NCBI RefSeq assembly: GCF_020686945.1
Contig: NZ_JAJEPR010000002.1
Coordinates: 62,001-126,000 of the forward strand
DNA from: Limivivens faecihominis
GTDB lineage: Bacteria; Bacillota; Clostridia; Lachnospirales; Lachnospiraceae
Direction of reading: 5' to 3'
DNA length: 64,000 bases
This document shows positions 40,460-49,393 of the stretch, one piece after another (the stretch's first letter is position 1; every line of letters begins with the position of its first letter). Both the position numbers and the translations under genes were made by a program. The notes beneath the pieces are model-generated. The model did no database searches and was not told where the DNA came from. It was given only the letters and a program-made list of their open reading frames with translations.

Positions 40460-41080
40460 ATGAATATCTATGTGATTCGACATGGTCAGACACCCTGGAA
40501 CGTTGAAAGACGGCTCCAGGGTCGTTCTGACACTGACTTAAATGAAATTGGAAGAGAAATGGCCATAGAGACCGGTAAGGCTTTTCAGAAGGTACATTTT
40601 GACGTGGTCTTTACCAGCCCGCTGAAAAGGGCCAGAGAGACGGCGGAGCTTTTCCTAGGAGACCGGAAAGTTCCCGTCATCGAGGAGCCCAGAATTCAGG
40701 AGATCAGCTTCGGCGATTATGAGGGGCTGACCTGCGGAAAAGATAATTACAGCATTCCGGACCCGAATTTCAATGATTTTTTTGAGCATCCGGAGCACTA
40801 CCAGACACCGCCAAACGGGGAAAGCCTGGAGGAACTGGGGGCCCGGACAAAAGCTTTTATGGAGGATATCATGCACCGGCCGGAGCTTCAGGACAAAACT
40901 GTTCTGGTATCCAGCCACGGCTGCGCCACCCGGGGAATCTTAAACAGCATCCGGAGTTTTGAGCTGGCTGATTTCTGGCATGGCGGCGTTCCGAAAAACT
41001 GCAGTGTGGCCCTGATCCATGTGGAAAATGGACAGCCTTCTCTGATTTATGAAAACCGTACGTTTTTGGAGGAAAAATGA
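40460..41080 (+). CDS. Histidine phosphatase family protein
   Basis: A 206-residue phosphoglycerate mutase-like phosphatase. The catalytic RHGQTPWN is at residues 7-14, a second conserved block SPLKRARETAELF near 54, the catalytic Glu area in ISFGDYEGL, and the second His in VLVSSHGCATRG. It could act on a sugar phosphate or alpha-ribazole phosphate; the substrate cannot be told. It lies 11 bp after pheT and overlaps queA by 4 bp, so it is in the pheST operon. Confidence 0.88.
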   Translation: MNIYVIRHGQTPWNVERRLQGRSDTDLNEIGREMAIETGKAFQKVHFDVVFTSPLKRARETAELFLGDRKVPVIEEPRIQEISFGDYEGLTCGKDNYSIPDPNFNDFFEHPEHYQTPPNGESLEELGARTKAFMEDIMHRPELQDKTVLVSSHGCATRGILNSIRSFELADFWHGGVPKNCSVALIHVENGQPSLIYENRTFLEEK

Positions 41081-42114
41081 AAACATCAGATTTTTACTAT
41101 GATCTGCCCCAGGAACTCATCGCCCAGGATCCCCTGGAAGACCGTTCCGCGTCCAGACTGATGGTATTGGATAAGAAAACGGGAAAGATTCAGCATCATA
41201 TTTTTAAGGAAATCGTCAATTATTTAAATCCCGGGGACTGCCTGGTCATCAACGATACGAAGGTGATCCCGGCAAGACTTTACGGAGCAAAGGTGGGAAC
41301 CGACGCCAAGATCGAGGTGCTCCTTCTGAAACGGAAAGAGAACAATATCTGGGAGACGCTGGTGAAACCTGGAAAAAAGGCAAAGATCGGCACGAAGATT
41401 TCTTTCGGTGAAGGTCTTCTCATAGGAGAAGTCGTGGACATCGTGGAGGAAGGAAATCGTCTGATTCAGTTTACCTACGAGGGCATTTTCGAGGAGATTC
41501 TGGACAAACTGGGCCAGATGCCCCTGCCGCCCTATATCACCCATCAGCTGAAGGACAAGAACCGTTACCAGACCGTTTATGCAAAGCATGACGGCTCCGC
41601 GGCTGCTCCCACAGCAGGCCTTCATTTCACGCCGGAGCTTCTGGAGGAGATCAGGGCCAAGGGCGTCAATATCGCTCATGTCACTCTTCATGTGGGTCTT
41701 GGAACTTTCCGCCCCGTGAAGGTGGAGGATGTGACCCAGCACCATATGCACTCGGAGTTCTATGTGGTGGAGGAGGATCAGGCCGCTCTCATCAATGAGA
41801 CAAAGAAAAAAGGCGGAAAGATCATTTCCGTCGGAACTACGAGCCTCCGTACGCTGGAGTCCGCCTCCACAGAGGACGGCATTCTGAAAGCCGGAAGCGG
41901 CTGGACCGATATTTTCATCTATCCCGGTTACCGGTTCAAGATCGTAGACCGCCTGATTACCAACTTCCACCTCCCGGAGTCCACCCTTATCATGCTGGTC
42001 TCCGCCCTGGCCGGAAAAGAACACATCATGGCAGCCTACGAGGAGGCTGTGAAGGATAAATACCGGTTCTTCTCTTTTGGGGATGCGATGTTTATAACGG
42101 AAGATGTAGAATAA
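41077..42114 (+). CDS. queA: S-adenosylmethionine:tRNA ribosyltransferase-isomerase
   Basis: A 345-residue enzyme that transfers and rearranges the ribosyl group of SAM onto preQ1 in tRNA, forming epoxyqueuosine. Characteristic sequences: FYYDLPQELIAQDPLEDRSA at the N-terminus, DCLVINDTKVIPARLYG, the HDGSAAAPTAGLHFT strip, HVTLHVGLGTFRPV and ITNFHLPESTLIMLVSALAG. It overlaps the previous gene by 4 bp. tgt, often adjacent, is not in the window. Confidence 0.96.
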   Translation: MKTSDFYYDLPQELIAQDPLEDRSASRLMVLDKKTGKIQHHIFKEIVNYLNPGDCLVINDTKVIPARLYGAKVGTDAKIEVLLLKRKENNIWETLVKPGKKAKIGTKISFGEGLLIGEVVDIVEEGNRLIQFTYEGIFEEILDKLGQMPLPPYITHQLKDKNRYQTVYAKHDGSAAAPTAGLHFTPELLEEIRAKGVNIAHVTLHVGLGTFRPVKVEDVTQHHMHSEFYVVEEDQAALINETKKKGGKIISVGTTSLRTLESASTEDGILKAGSGWTDIFIYPGYRFKIVDRLITNFHLPESTLIMLVSALAGKEHIMAAYEEAVKDKYRFFSFGDAMFITEDVE

Positions 42115-42135
42115 GAAAAACGATAAATTTCCCTC

Positions 42136-42162
42136 TGGGCCGCCTGGAAATGGGCTGCCTGG
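42136..42162 (+). repeat. Short direct repeat in the queA-thioesterase spacer
   Basis: TGGGCCGCCTGG (42136-42147) and TGGGCTGCCTGG (42151-42162) repeat with a 15-bp period in the 79-bp spacer, flanked by C-rich and G-rich tracts that could fold. No T run, so not a clear terminator. Confidence 0.4.
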
Positions 42163-42193
42163 GGGGATTTTCAGAATAGAAAGGAACCAAACA

Positions 42194-42607
42194 GTGGAAT
42201 ACACGCATAAGGTACAATATTACGAGACCGATCAGATGGGGATTGTGCATCATTCCAATTATATCCGCTGGTTTGAGGAGGCGCGGTCGGATGTGCTGGA
42301 GAAGGCCGGGATGGGGTATGATGTGATGGAGGCGGAGGGCGTGATCAGCCCGGTGCTGGAAGCCCATGCGGTCTATCGGAGCATGACCAGGTACGGGGAG
42401 CGGGTGAAGATCCGAATGAGGATCAAGGCTTATAACGGGATCAAACTTTCCATCGCTTACGAGGTGACGGATGTTGCGACAGGAGAGCTTCGCTGCACCG
42501 GGGAGACGGCGCACTGTTTTCTGGACCGGGACGGCAAGCCCCTGTCTCTGAAGCGGAAAAAGCCGGAAATGCATAAAATTTTTGAACAAATGATGGAAGC
42601 TTTATAA
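42194..42607 (+). CDS. Acyl-CoA thioesterase (YbgC/4-hydroxybenzoyl-CoA thioesterase family)
   Basis: A 137-residue single hotdog-fold protein. The catalytic strip YYETDQMGIVHHSNYIRWFE (Asp in ETDQMG) is at about 8-27, as in YbgC-like thioesterases hydrolysing acyl-CoA. It starts at GTG 42194 with AAAGGAA upstream. It may still be transcribed with queA, 79 bp upstream, as no terminator intervenes. The physiological acyl group is unknown. Confidence 0.88.
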   Translation: MEYTHKVQYYETDQMGIVHHSNYIRWFEEARSDVLEKAGMGYDVMEAEGVISPVLEAHAVYRSMTRYGERVKIRMRIKAYNGIKLSIAYEVTDVATGELRCTGETAHCFLDRDGKPLSLKRKKPEMHKIFEQMMEAL

Positions 42608-42655
42608 AAAAGAATGCCGGTGGGTGAGCAAAATCACTTGCTGGCATTCTTTTTT
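42606..42655. terminator. Bidirectional terminator between the thioesterase gene and aroA
   Basis: A 13-bp perfect inverted repeat (AAAAAAGAATGCC at 42606-42618 with GGCATTCTTTTTT at 42643-42655) supplies T runs for both convergent genes. Confidence 0.9.
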
Positions 42656-42663
42656 GACTCTTT

Positions 42664-43950
42664 TTATTCTTCCTCCATCTGCAAACTCTTCAGATCTTCA
42701 TAGAATCCCGGATAACTGATATTCACACACTCAGCGTGCTTAATCTCCGTCTCGCCCTCAGCGGCCAGGCCGGCGATGGCGAAGGACATGGCGATGCGAT
42801 GGTCCAGGTGGCTGTGAATCAGAGCGCCATGGAGAGGATGACCGCCCTCGATGATCATGCCGTCGTCGGTGGCTTCCACATGAGCGCCCATGGCTTTCAG
42901 ATTGGAAACAACAGTGTCGATGCGGTTGGATTCTTTGACTTTCAGCTCCTGAGCATCCTTGATGACGGTCGTTCCTTCTGCGAAACAGGCAAGAACAGCC
43001 AGCACCGGAATCTCATCGATGAGAGCAGGAATCAGATCTCCGCCAATAACAGCGGCCTTTAAGGGACCGGATTTTACCAGAATATCGGCTACCGGTTCCG
43101 CATGCTCTTTCCTGCGGTTCCGCAGGCGGATATCTCCGCCCATGGCATGAACAGCCCGGAGAATACCGTCGCGGCTGTGGTTGACGCCCACATTGCGGAT
43201 CAGTACCTGGGAATCCGGAACCAGAAGAGCGGCGGCGATGAAATAGGCAGCGGAAGAGATATCTCCCGGCACTTCTACTTTCTGGCCGATCAGATGCGGT
43301 TCGGGCTGGATCGTTGAGGTGGTACCCTCTGTGGTGATTTCGGCACCGAAATAACGGAGCATGAGTTCCGTGTGGTTTCTGGTGAGAGCGGACTCCGTCA
43401 CGCTGGTGGGACCATCCGCATAGAGACCAGCCAGCAAAACGGCGGATTTTACCTGGGCGGATTTCATCGGCGTCTCATAGTGGATTCCTTTTAAGCTGCT
43501 TCCGGTGATGCGAAGGGGAAGGCAGCCGTTTCCGGGAAGACTCTCGATTTGGGCGCCCATCTGGGACAGCGGGGTGATGATCCGGTTCATGGGGCGTTTC
43601 TTAAGAGAATCGTCGCCGGTGAGGGTGGTCTCAAAAGTCTGCCCTGCGAGAATACCGGAGAGGAGTCTTGTAGTGGTTCCGCTGTTTCCCATATCCAGGG
43701 TTTCTTTCGGAGCCTGGAGGCCGTGAAGACCTTTTCCGTGGATCAGCAGCGTATCTTCTTTTTCTTCAATATCAATCCCCATGGCCTGAAAAGCACGGAT
43801 GGTTGAAATACAGTCCGCTCCTTTCAGAAAATTGGTCACTTCCGTGGTTCCTTCTGCCAGGGAACCGAGCATGACAGCCCGGTGGGAGATGGATTTGTCG
43901 CCGGGAACGGTGATTTCTCCCCAGAGGGGAGCAGATTTTGTAAATTTCAT
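42664..43950 (-). CDS. aroA: 3-phosphoshikimate 1-carboxyvinyltransferase (EPSP synthase)
   Basis: A 428-residue enzyme joining phosphoenolpyruvate to shikimate 3-phosphate. The substrate loop VPGDKSISHRAVML (with Lys, Ser and Arg ligands) follows the start MKFTKSAPLWGEI. Later blocks are GNSGTTTRLLSGILAGQ, the Arg-containing LKVKESNRIDTVVSNLKAMG and HLDHRIAMSFAIAGL. The loop after GNSGT has no unusual insertion. ATG 43950 follows AAAGGG and lies 13 bp after tyrA; the longer frame would start inside tyrA. Third gene of the aromatic operon. Confidence 0.95.
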   Translation of the reverse strand: MKFTKSAPLWGEITVPGDKSISHRAVMLGSLAEGTTEVTNFLKGADCISTIRAFQAMGIDIEEKEDTLLIHGKGLHGLQAPKETLDMGNSGTTTRLLSGILAGQTFETTLTGDDSLKKRPMNRIITPLSQMGAQIESLPGNGCLPLRITGSSLKGIHYETPMKSAQVKSAVLLAGLYADGPTSVTESALTRNHTELMLRYFGAEITTEGTTSTIQPEPHLIGQKVEVPGDISSAAYFIAAALLVPDSQVLIRNVGVNHSRDGILRAVHAMGGDIRLRNRRKEHAEPVADILVKSGPLKAAVIGGDLIPALIDEIPVLAVLACFAEGTTVIKDAQELKVKESNRIDTVVSNLKAMGAHVEATDDGMIIEGGHPLHGALIHSHLDHRIAMSFAIAGLAAEGETEIKHAECVNISYPGFYEDLKSLQMEEE

Positions 43951-43963
43951 AATGCAGCCCTTT

Positions 43964-45061
43964 CTAACGTTCATAGATGACGTAACGGTATTTCCGGAGA
44001 AGCTCCGCCGCTTTTTTCAGGGCAGGTTCTTCATAAAATTCCACATGAAGAACCGCTTCCTCAAATTCACGGTTGTGGACGATACCGATGTTTTTGATGC
44101 TGATGCCGTTGGTGGCGAGGATGGTAGCCAGAGCGGCGATTCCTCCGGCTTCATCCACCATATCGCAGTAGAGGGAATAGCTTTTCGGAAGAGAACCCTG
44201 GGAAGAATCGGAGATCGAATTCCGGTAGTCCCTAGACTCGGCGAAAAGATTATGGATTCCCTCTTTGTTCCGGTCTGTCAGTTCTTTTCGGATATCCTCA
44301 AGACTTTCGATATAACGGTTCAGCATGATGAGAATGTTGTCCCGGTTGGTGGCGCAGATCTGTTCCCACATCTCCGGAGAGGAGGAAGCAATTCGCGTGA
44401 TATCCTTGAAACCTCCTGCGGCGATGGTTTTCATGGTCTGCTTCTTAGAATCGGAATTTTTCACCAGATTCACCAGGGAAGCGGCGATGAGATGGGGCAG
44501 GTGGCTGATAGCCGCCGTCGAAAGATCGTGTTCCTCGCAGCTTAAGATCAGCGGAAGGGCCTTCAGGGAAATGACCAGTTCTCTGTATTTTTCCACCAGA
44601 GCGGGATCGACCTCTTTTGTTGGGGTCAGGATATAGTAGGCATTTTCCAGAAGAATGCGTTTGGAATTTCTGATGCCGGTCTTCTCGGAACCTGCCATGG
44701 GGTGGCCTCCGATGAAAAAGCGGTTCAGCCCGTTTTTTTCCACAGCCGCGTGGATGTCCGTTTTCGTGCTTCCCACATCGGTGAGAATCATTCCTTCCTT
44801 AATATAAGGCTTCAAAAGCGGCAGGCAGGAGGCGTTGGTCTCCACCGGCGCGCAGAGGAAAATGTAATCGCAGGAAGCAAAGGCCTCATTGATGGAAGGA
44901 AGGGCCTCGTCGATGATGCCTTCCTCCAGGGCATAATCCAGAGTGGAACGGCTCCTGTTAAAGGCCAGGATGCGGCAGTCCGGATAATAATATTTCATGG
45001 CTCTGACAATGGAGCCGCCGATGAGTCCGAGGCCGATAAAACCGGCCGTAAAGGAACTCAT
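43964..45061 (-). CDS. tyrA: Prephenate dehydrogenase with ACT domain
   Basis: A 365-residue enzyme oxidising prephenate to 4-hydroxyphenylpyruvate for tyrosine. The NAD site GFIGLGLIGGSIVRAMKYY is at about 7-25, and GGHPMAGSEKTGIRNSKRIL marks the substrate site. An ACT-like domain in the last 75 residues (SLYCDMVDEAGGIAALATIL) suggests tyrosine feedback. It overlaps aroF by 4 bp and precedes aroA by 13 bp. No chorismate mutase domain is fused. Confidence 0.93.
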   Translation of the reverse strand: MSSFTAGFIGLGLIGGSIVRAMKYYYPDCRILAFNRSRSTLDYALEEGIIDEALPSINEAFASCDYIFLCAPVETNASCLPLLKPYIKEGMILTDVGSTKTDIHAAVEKNGLNRFFIGGHPMAGSEKTGIRNSKRILLENAYYILTPTKEVDPALVEKYRELVISLKALPLILSCEEHDLSTAAISHLPHLIAASLVNLVKNSDSKKQTMKTIAAGGFKDITRIASSSPEMWEQICATNRDNILIMLNRYIESLEDIRKELTDRNKEGIHNLFAESRDYRNSISDSSQGSLPKSYSLYCDMVDEAGGIAALATILATNGISIKNIGIVHNREFEEAVLHVEFYEEPALKKAAELLRKYRYVIYER

Positions 45062-46074
45062 GAGAACTCCCTTCCCTCTAACTTCGCATAGGCATCCAGC
45101 ATTTTTGCCAGCTCATCAAACTGGGGCAGGGTCAGAGACTGAGGGCCATCGGAGAGGGCGCAGGCCGGATTGTTGTGGGTCTCTACCATAATACCGTCGG
45201 CTCCGGCTGCGATGGCGCATTTTGCGAGGGGTGCAACATAGGCGCGGACGCCGGTGGCGTGGCTGGGATCTACGATAATCGGCAGATGGGATTTGGAACG
45301 GATCACCGGAACGGCGCTGATGTCGAGGGTGTTTCTGGTGGCAGTCTCGTAGGTGCGGATGCCGCGCTCACAGAGGACAACATTCGGATTTCCCTCAGCC
45401 ATGATGTACTCTGCGGCATTGAGCCATTCGTCGATGGTGGCAGCCATACCTCGCTTTAAGAGAACCGGATGACCGGAACGACCAACCTCCCGGAGAAGCT
45501 GGAAGTTCTGCATATTCCGGGCTCCGACCTGAACCATATCTACATATTTAATAGCTGCCTCAAGGGAGGAAGTGCTGATGACTTCGCAGATTGTGGCAAG
45601 TCCGGTCTCCTCGCTGGCTTCTTTCATGTAGCGGAGGCCTTCCTCCTCAAGACCCTGGAAGGAGTAGGGGGAAGTGCGGGGCTTGTAGGCGCCGCCGCGG
45701 AGAATCGTAGCACCGGATTTTTTCACAGCTCTGGCGATGGTCATAAGCTGCTCCTCGGACTCGATGGCACAGGGGCCTGCCATGATTGTGAGATTGTTCG
45801 GGCCGATCTCGGTATTGCCTACCTTTACAATGCTGGGTTCCGGATGGAATTTCCGGTTGGAAAGCTTGTAGCTCTCGGTGACGGGAACGATGTGATCCAC
45901 GTCAGGCAGAAGCTCCAGGTTTTTGCCCGAGAGTTTTTTCTTGTCGCCAACCACGCCGATGATCGTGACTTCCTCGCCCTGGGAGAGATGTGCGGTGAGA
46001 CCGTTGTTTTCAATAAAATGCTTTACTTCCTGGACGTGTTCGGAAGAAGCATGGGGTTTCATTACGATAATCAT
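45058..46074 (-). CDS. aroF: 3-deoxy-7-phosphoheptulonate synthase (AroAI-beta type)
   Basis: A 338-residue DAHP synthase, entry enzyme of the shikimate pathway (PEP plus erythrose 4-phosphate). An N-terminal ferredoxin-like regulatory domain (MIIVMKPHASSEHVQEVKHF onward, residues 1-70) precedes the barrel with TIMAGPCAIESEEQL, LRGGAYKPRTSPYSFQG, VLLKRGMAATIDEWLNAAEY and PIIVDPSHATG. ATG 46074 is preferred over an upstream in-frame ATG because of AAAGGATG and the domain start. First gene of aroF-tyrA-aroA, so committed flux and tyrosine branching are co-controlled. Confidence 0.95.
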   Translation of the reverse strand: MIIVMKPHASSEHVQEVKHFIENNGLTAHLSQGEEVTIIGVVGDKKKLSGKNLELLPDVDHIVPVTESYKLSNRKFHPEPSIVKVGNTEIGPNNLTIMAGPCAIESEEQLMTIARAVKKSGATILRGGAYKPRTSPYSFQGLEEEGLRYMKEASEETGLATICEVISTSSLEAAIKYVDMVQVGARNMQNFQLLREVGRSGHPVLLKRGMAATIDEWLNAAEYIMAEGNPNVVLCERGIRTYETATRNTLDISAVPVIRSKSHLPIIVDPSHATGVRAYVAPLAKCAIAAGADGIMVETHNNPACALSDGPQSLTLPQFDELAKMLDAYAKLEGREFS

Positions 46075-46148
46075 ATATTTTTCATCCTTTTCATCTTTTT
46101 TATGCAGCAGGTGAAACAGAAAAAAATCATCCGCCACAGCCTTCACTC

Positions 46149-46177
46149 ATTGTACTATCAGTGGATTCTCCTGTCAA
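46149..46177 (-). promoter_or_regulatory. Promoter of aroF-tyrA-aroA
   Basis: On the minus strand: TTGACA (46172-46177), 17-bp spacer, TACAAT (46149-46154). The leader to the aroF ATG is about 70 nt. Confidence 0.75.
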
Positions 46178-46206
46178 TACTTTATGACTTTAAAGTGCAA
46201 AAAATA

Positions 46207-46220
46207 TCACCCGCGGGTGA
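46207..46220. promoter_or_regulatory. 14-bp perfect palindrome, candidate operator
   Basis: TCACCCGCGGGTGA is fully self-complementary, GC-rich within AT-rich surroundings, 30 bp upstream of the aroF -35 and 70 bp upstream of the EF-G-like promoter. The regulator is unknown. Confidence 0.4.
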
Positions 46221-46289
46221 ACTGTCACAAAAGAAGTTCATTTTGCCAAAAAAATTTCAAAAACTCCTTGTTAAAATTGAATAAAGTAG

Positions 46290-46318
46290 TTGAAATTTAT
46301 TTGATTTTTTAGTACAAT
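46290..46318 (+). promoter_or_regulatory. Promoter of the EF-G-like gene
   Basis: TTGAAA (46290-46295), 17-bp spacer, TACAAT (46313-46318); the leader of about 80 nt ends in TTGGAGGAATATCGT before the ATG. Confidence 0.65.
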
Positions 46319-46403
46319 ATACCCATACACGAAATATTCCGTTTCAGCAAGGGAAATATTTCAAAAGGCATTACAAAACTAACTAGTATTGGAGGAATAT
46401 CGT

Positions 46404-48491
46404 ATGAAAGTGTACACAACAGACAGAATTCGTAACGTGGTGGTTCTGGGACACGGTGGTTCCGGTAAGACCAGCCTGGTAGAGGCATTGGCATACATGG
46501 GAGGCATCACCAGCCGCCTGGGCAGCGTGGCAGAAGGAAATACGATCAGCGATTTTGATAAAGAAGAGATCAAACGTAAATTCTCAATCAATACATCTGT
46601 AGTACCGGTGATCTGGGGAGACATCAAGCTGAACATTCTGGATACACCAGGTTATTTTGATTTTGTGGGTGAGGCAGAGGAAGCAGCATCCGCAGCAGAC
46701 GCAGCCATCATCGTGGTTTCCGGTAAGAACGGCGTGGAAGTAGGAACCCAGAAGGCCTGGGAGCTCTGCGAGAAGTATAAACTTCCGAGAATGTTCTATG
46801 TGAGCAACATGGATGTGGACAATGCCAGCTTCCGTCAGGTAGTGGAGGATCTGACTGAATTATATGGAAAGAAGATCGCTCCGATCCATCTTCCGATCCG
46901 TGAGAACGAGCAGTTTGTCGGCTATGTAAACGTTGTGAAGAAGAAAGGCCGCCGTTATCTGCCCAAAGGTCAGAAGGAAGAGTGCCCGATTCCTTCCTAT
47001 TCTGAAGAATATCTGGAGAAATACCGCGAGCTTCTTCTTGAGGCAGTGGCTGAGACCAGCGAAGACTTTATGGACCGTTATTTCAACGGAGAAGAGTTCT
47101 CCGTACCCGAGATTCTCATGGCTCTGACCGCTGATGTGGACGACGGAACCATCGTACCGGTAACCTTAGGTTCCAGCACCCAGCTCAAAGGTATCGCGAA
47201 CCTCCTGGATGATATGGTTCAGTACTTCCCGAAACCCAACGACAGAAAGAAAGCAGGTATCCTGACCAAGAGCAACGAAGTCTTTGAGGCAGATTATGAT
47301 TTCGCAAAATCGAAGTCTGCTCAGATCTTCAAGACCATTGTGGATCCCTTCATCGGTAAATATTCTCTCATCAAGGTCTGCTCCGGTGTTATCAAGAACG
47401 ATGATGCCCTTTACAATGTGACCAAAGAGACAGAGGAAAAACTCAGCAAACTGTATGTGTTTGAAGGAAGCCGCACCGTTGAGGTTCCGGAGCTTCATGC
47501 AGGCGATATCGGAGCTATCGGAAAACTGGATGCGAAGACGGGCGATACCCTTTCTTCCAAGAATAACCCGATCCAGTACGGCAGACCGGATCTTCCGACC
47601 CCCTATACATACAAACGCTACTACGCAAAGAACAAGAGCGATGACGACAAAGTAGCTCAGGCTCTGGCCAAGATCATGCAGGAAGACCTGACCATGAAGG
47701 CTGTCAACGATTCTGAGAACCGTCAGACATTGCTCTATGGTATGGGCGACCAGCATCTGGATATTATCATCAGCAAGATCCTCACCAAATATAAGATTGA
47801 GGTAGAGCTGGTAAAACCGAAAGTAGCTTTCCGCGAGACGATCCGCAAGAATGCAGATGTGGAAGCAAAATATAAGAAACAGTCCGGCGGCCATGGCCAG
47901 TACGGTCATGTAAAGATGCGCTTTGAGCCCTCAGGCGATCTGGATACTCCCTATGTATTTGAGCAGGAGGTTGTAGGCGGAGCTGTTCCGAAGAACTACT
48001 TCCCGGCAGTAGAAAAAGGAATCCAGGAGTCTGTTCAGAGAGGACCTCTGGCTGCATATCCGGTAGTTGGTGTGAAGGCAGTTCTCTACGATGGTTCCTA
48101 TCATCCGGTAGACTCCTCCGAGATGGCCTTCAAGACCGCAGCAATCATGGCCTTCAAGAAAGGCTTCATGGAAGCTTCTCCGGTACTCCTTGAGCCGATC
48201 TCTTCCCTGAAAGTCATCGTTCCGGATAAATATACCGGTGATGTGATGGGTGATCTGAACAAACGTCGCGGTCGTGTGCTGGGTATGAACCCGGATCACA
48301 AGGGAAATCAGATCATCGAAGCTGATATTCCGACCATGGAGCTCTACGGATATTCCACTACTCTTCGTGCGATGACCGGTGGAAGCGGAGACTTCTCCTA
48401 CGAGTTCGCCCGTTATGAGCAGGCTCCTTCCGATATTCAGAAGAAGGAAGTGGAAGAGAGAGCAAGCAAAGTAAATAATAATGTAGAGTAA
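46404..48491 (+). CDS. Elongation factor G-like GTPase (EF-G paralogue)
   Basis: A 695-residue translational GTPase with the five EF-G domains. G1 is GHGGSGKT (residues 16-23) and G3 is DTPGYFDF (80-87). The G4 motif, normally NKMD, reads SNMD (134-137), losing the Asn-Lys pair that recognises guanine. Domain IV shows QSGGHGQYGHVKMRFEP, and the C-terminus has GDVMGDLNKRRGRVLGM and ATLR-like sequence. It belongs to the EF-G2-like group that accompanies canonical fusA in Clostridia; role unproven. High codon bias suggests abundance. GGAGGA fixes ATG 46404. Confidence 0.88.
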   Translation: MKVYTTDRIRNVVVLGHGGSGKTSLVEALAYMGGITSRLGSVAEGNTISDFDKEEIKRKFSINTSVVPVIWGDIKLNILDTPGYFDFVGEAEEAASAADAAIIVVSGKNGVEVGTQKAWELCEKYKLPRMFYVSNMDVDNASFRQVVEDLTELYGKKIAPIHLPIRENEQFVGYVNVVKKKGRRYLPKGQKEECPIPSYSEEYLEKYRELLLEAVAETSEDFMDRYFNGEEFSVPEILMALTADVDDGTIVPVTLGSSTQLKGIANLLDDMVQYFPKPNDRKKAGILTKSNEVFEADYDFAKSKSAQIFKTIVDPFIGKYSLIKVCSGVIKNDDALYNVTKETEEKLSKLYVFEGSRTVEVPELHAGDIGAIGKLDAKTGDTLSSKNNPIQYGRPDLPTPYTYKRYYAKNKSDDDKVAQALAKIMQEDLTMKAVNDSENRQTLLYGMGDQHLDIIISKILTKYKIEVELVKPKVAFRETIRKNADVEAKYKKQSGGHGQYGHVKMRFEPSGDLDTPYVFEQEVVGGAVPKNYFPAVEKGIQESVQRGPLAAYPVVGVKAVLYDGSYHPVDSSEMAFKTAAIMAFKKGFMEASPVLLEPISSLKVIVPDKYTGDVMGDLNKRRGRVLGMNPDHKGNQIIEADIPTMELYGYSTTLRAMTGGSGDFSYEFARYEQAPSDIQKKEVEERASKVNNNVE

Positions 48492-48506
48492 GAGATAGAA
48501 AGAAGG

Positions 48507-48536
48507 CATCCGGTGAAAACTCTCACCGGATGTTTT
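48507..48536 (+). terminator. Terminator of the EF-G-like gene
   Basis: A 10-bp perfect stem (CATCCGGTGA at 48507-48516 with TCACCGGATG at 48523-48532) followed by only four T residues; read-through into the HAD gene is possible. Confidence 0.6.
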
Positions 48537-48574
48537 CCGGCTCGGGAGAAGGGCCGGTTTTCAGGGAGGAACGA

Positions 48575-49393
48575 ATGGAAAAAAGAAAAGAATTTCTGGT
48601 ATGTATTGATTCTGACGGCTGTGTCATGGACACGATGGATCTGAAACATGACAAATGTCTGGCGCCCTGCATGCTGATGGTGTGGGATCTGGGAAAATAT
48701 AAGATCGAACTGACTGCGCGGTGGAGGGAGATCAATCTCTACAGTCTGGATCGGGGAACAAACCGTTTCCGGGGGCTGGCAAAAATGCTGAAGGAAGTCA
48801 ATGAAAACTATAAGAGAGTGGAAGGCCTGGCCGGTTATGTTCACTGGGTTTCCACAGCGGAAGAGCTTTCAGACGAGAGTCTGAAGGAAGCTTACGAGGA
48901 GACCGGAAATGAGTGTATGCGAAAAGCGCTGGCCTGGTCCGAGCTGGTAAACGGCTCCATGAGTTTCATGCATGGCGGCGAGGTACAGGCTTTTGAAGGT
49001 GTGCATGAGGTCTTGGGTGAGATCGCGAAAATGGCAGATATCGCGGTGGTTTCTGCCGGCGGAAGCGCGGAGGTTCAGAAAGACTGGGAAGAGAATGGCC
49101 TTGATTCCTATGTGGAAGAGTTTCTCACCCAGGAGGGCGGAGAGAAAGACGTCCTTGTGGAGAAACTTCTGGAGTGCGGTTATGACAAAGACCATGTGCT
49201 CATGATCGGCGATGCTCCCTCTGATCTGGAAGCGGCAGGAAGAAACGGCATCCTGTTCTATCCGATTCTGGTAAGATACGAGGAAGAGTCCTGGAGAAAA
49301 TTTCTTCAGGGAGCCTGGGAGAAATTTATCGCTCTGAATTATCGCGGTACTTTCCAGCGCCAGGTAAACCAGGAGTTCCTGAATAACTTTTAA
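48575..49393 (+). CDS. HAD-family hydrolase
   Basis: A 272-residue haloacid dehalogenase-like phosphatase. Motif I DSDGCVMDT has the two catalytic Asp (about 12 and 14), motif II is in VVSAGGSAE, and motif IV is MIGDAPSDLEAAG. A large helical cap fills residues 25-150. ATG 48575 follows GGGAGGA. It could be a sugar-phosphate phosphatase; the substrate is unknown. It is separated from the EF-G-like gene only by a weak terminator. Confidence 0.85.
   Translation: MEKRKEFLVCIDSDGCVMDTMDLKHDKCLAPCMLMVWDLGKYKIELTARWREINLYSLDRGTNRFRGLAKMLKEVNENYKRVEGLAGYVHWVSTAEELSDESLKEAYEETGNECMRKALAWSELVNGSMSFMHGGEVQAFEGVHEVLGEIAKMADIAVVSAGGSAEVQKDWEENGLDSYVEEFLTQEGGEKDVLVEKLLECGYDKDHVLMIGDAPSDLEAAGRNGILFYPILVRYEEESWRKFLQGAWEKFIALNYRGTFQRQVNQEFLNNF

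Noticed and set aside
38040..40493. 817-codon minus-strand frame opposite pheT
   Set aside because: pheT has all expected domains and a strong ribosome site; the opposite frame has no family match and comes from codon bias.
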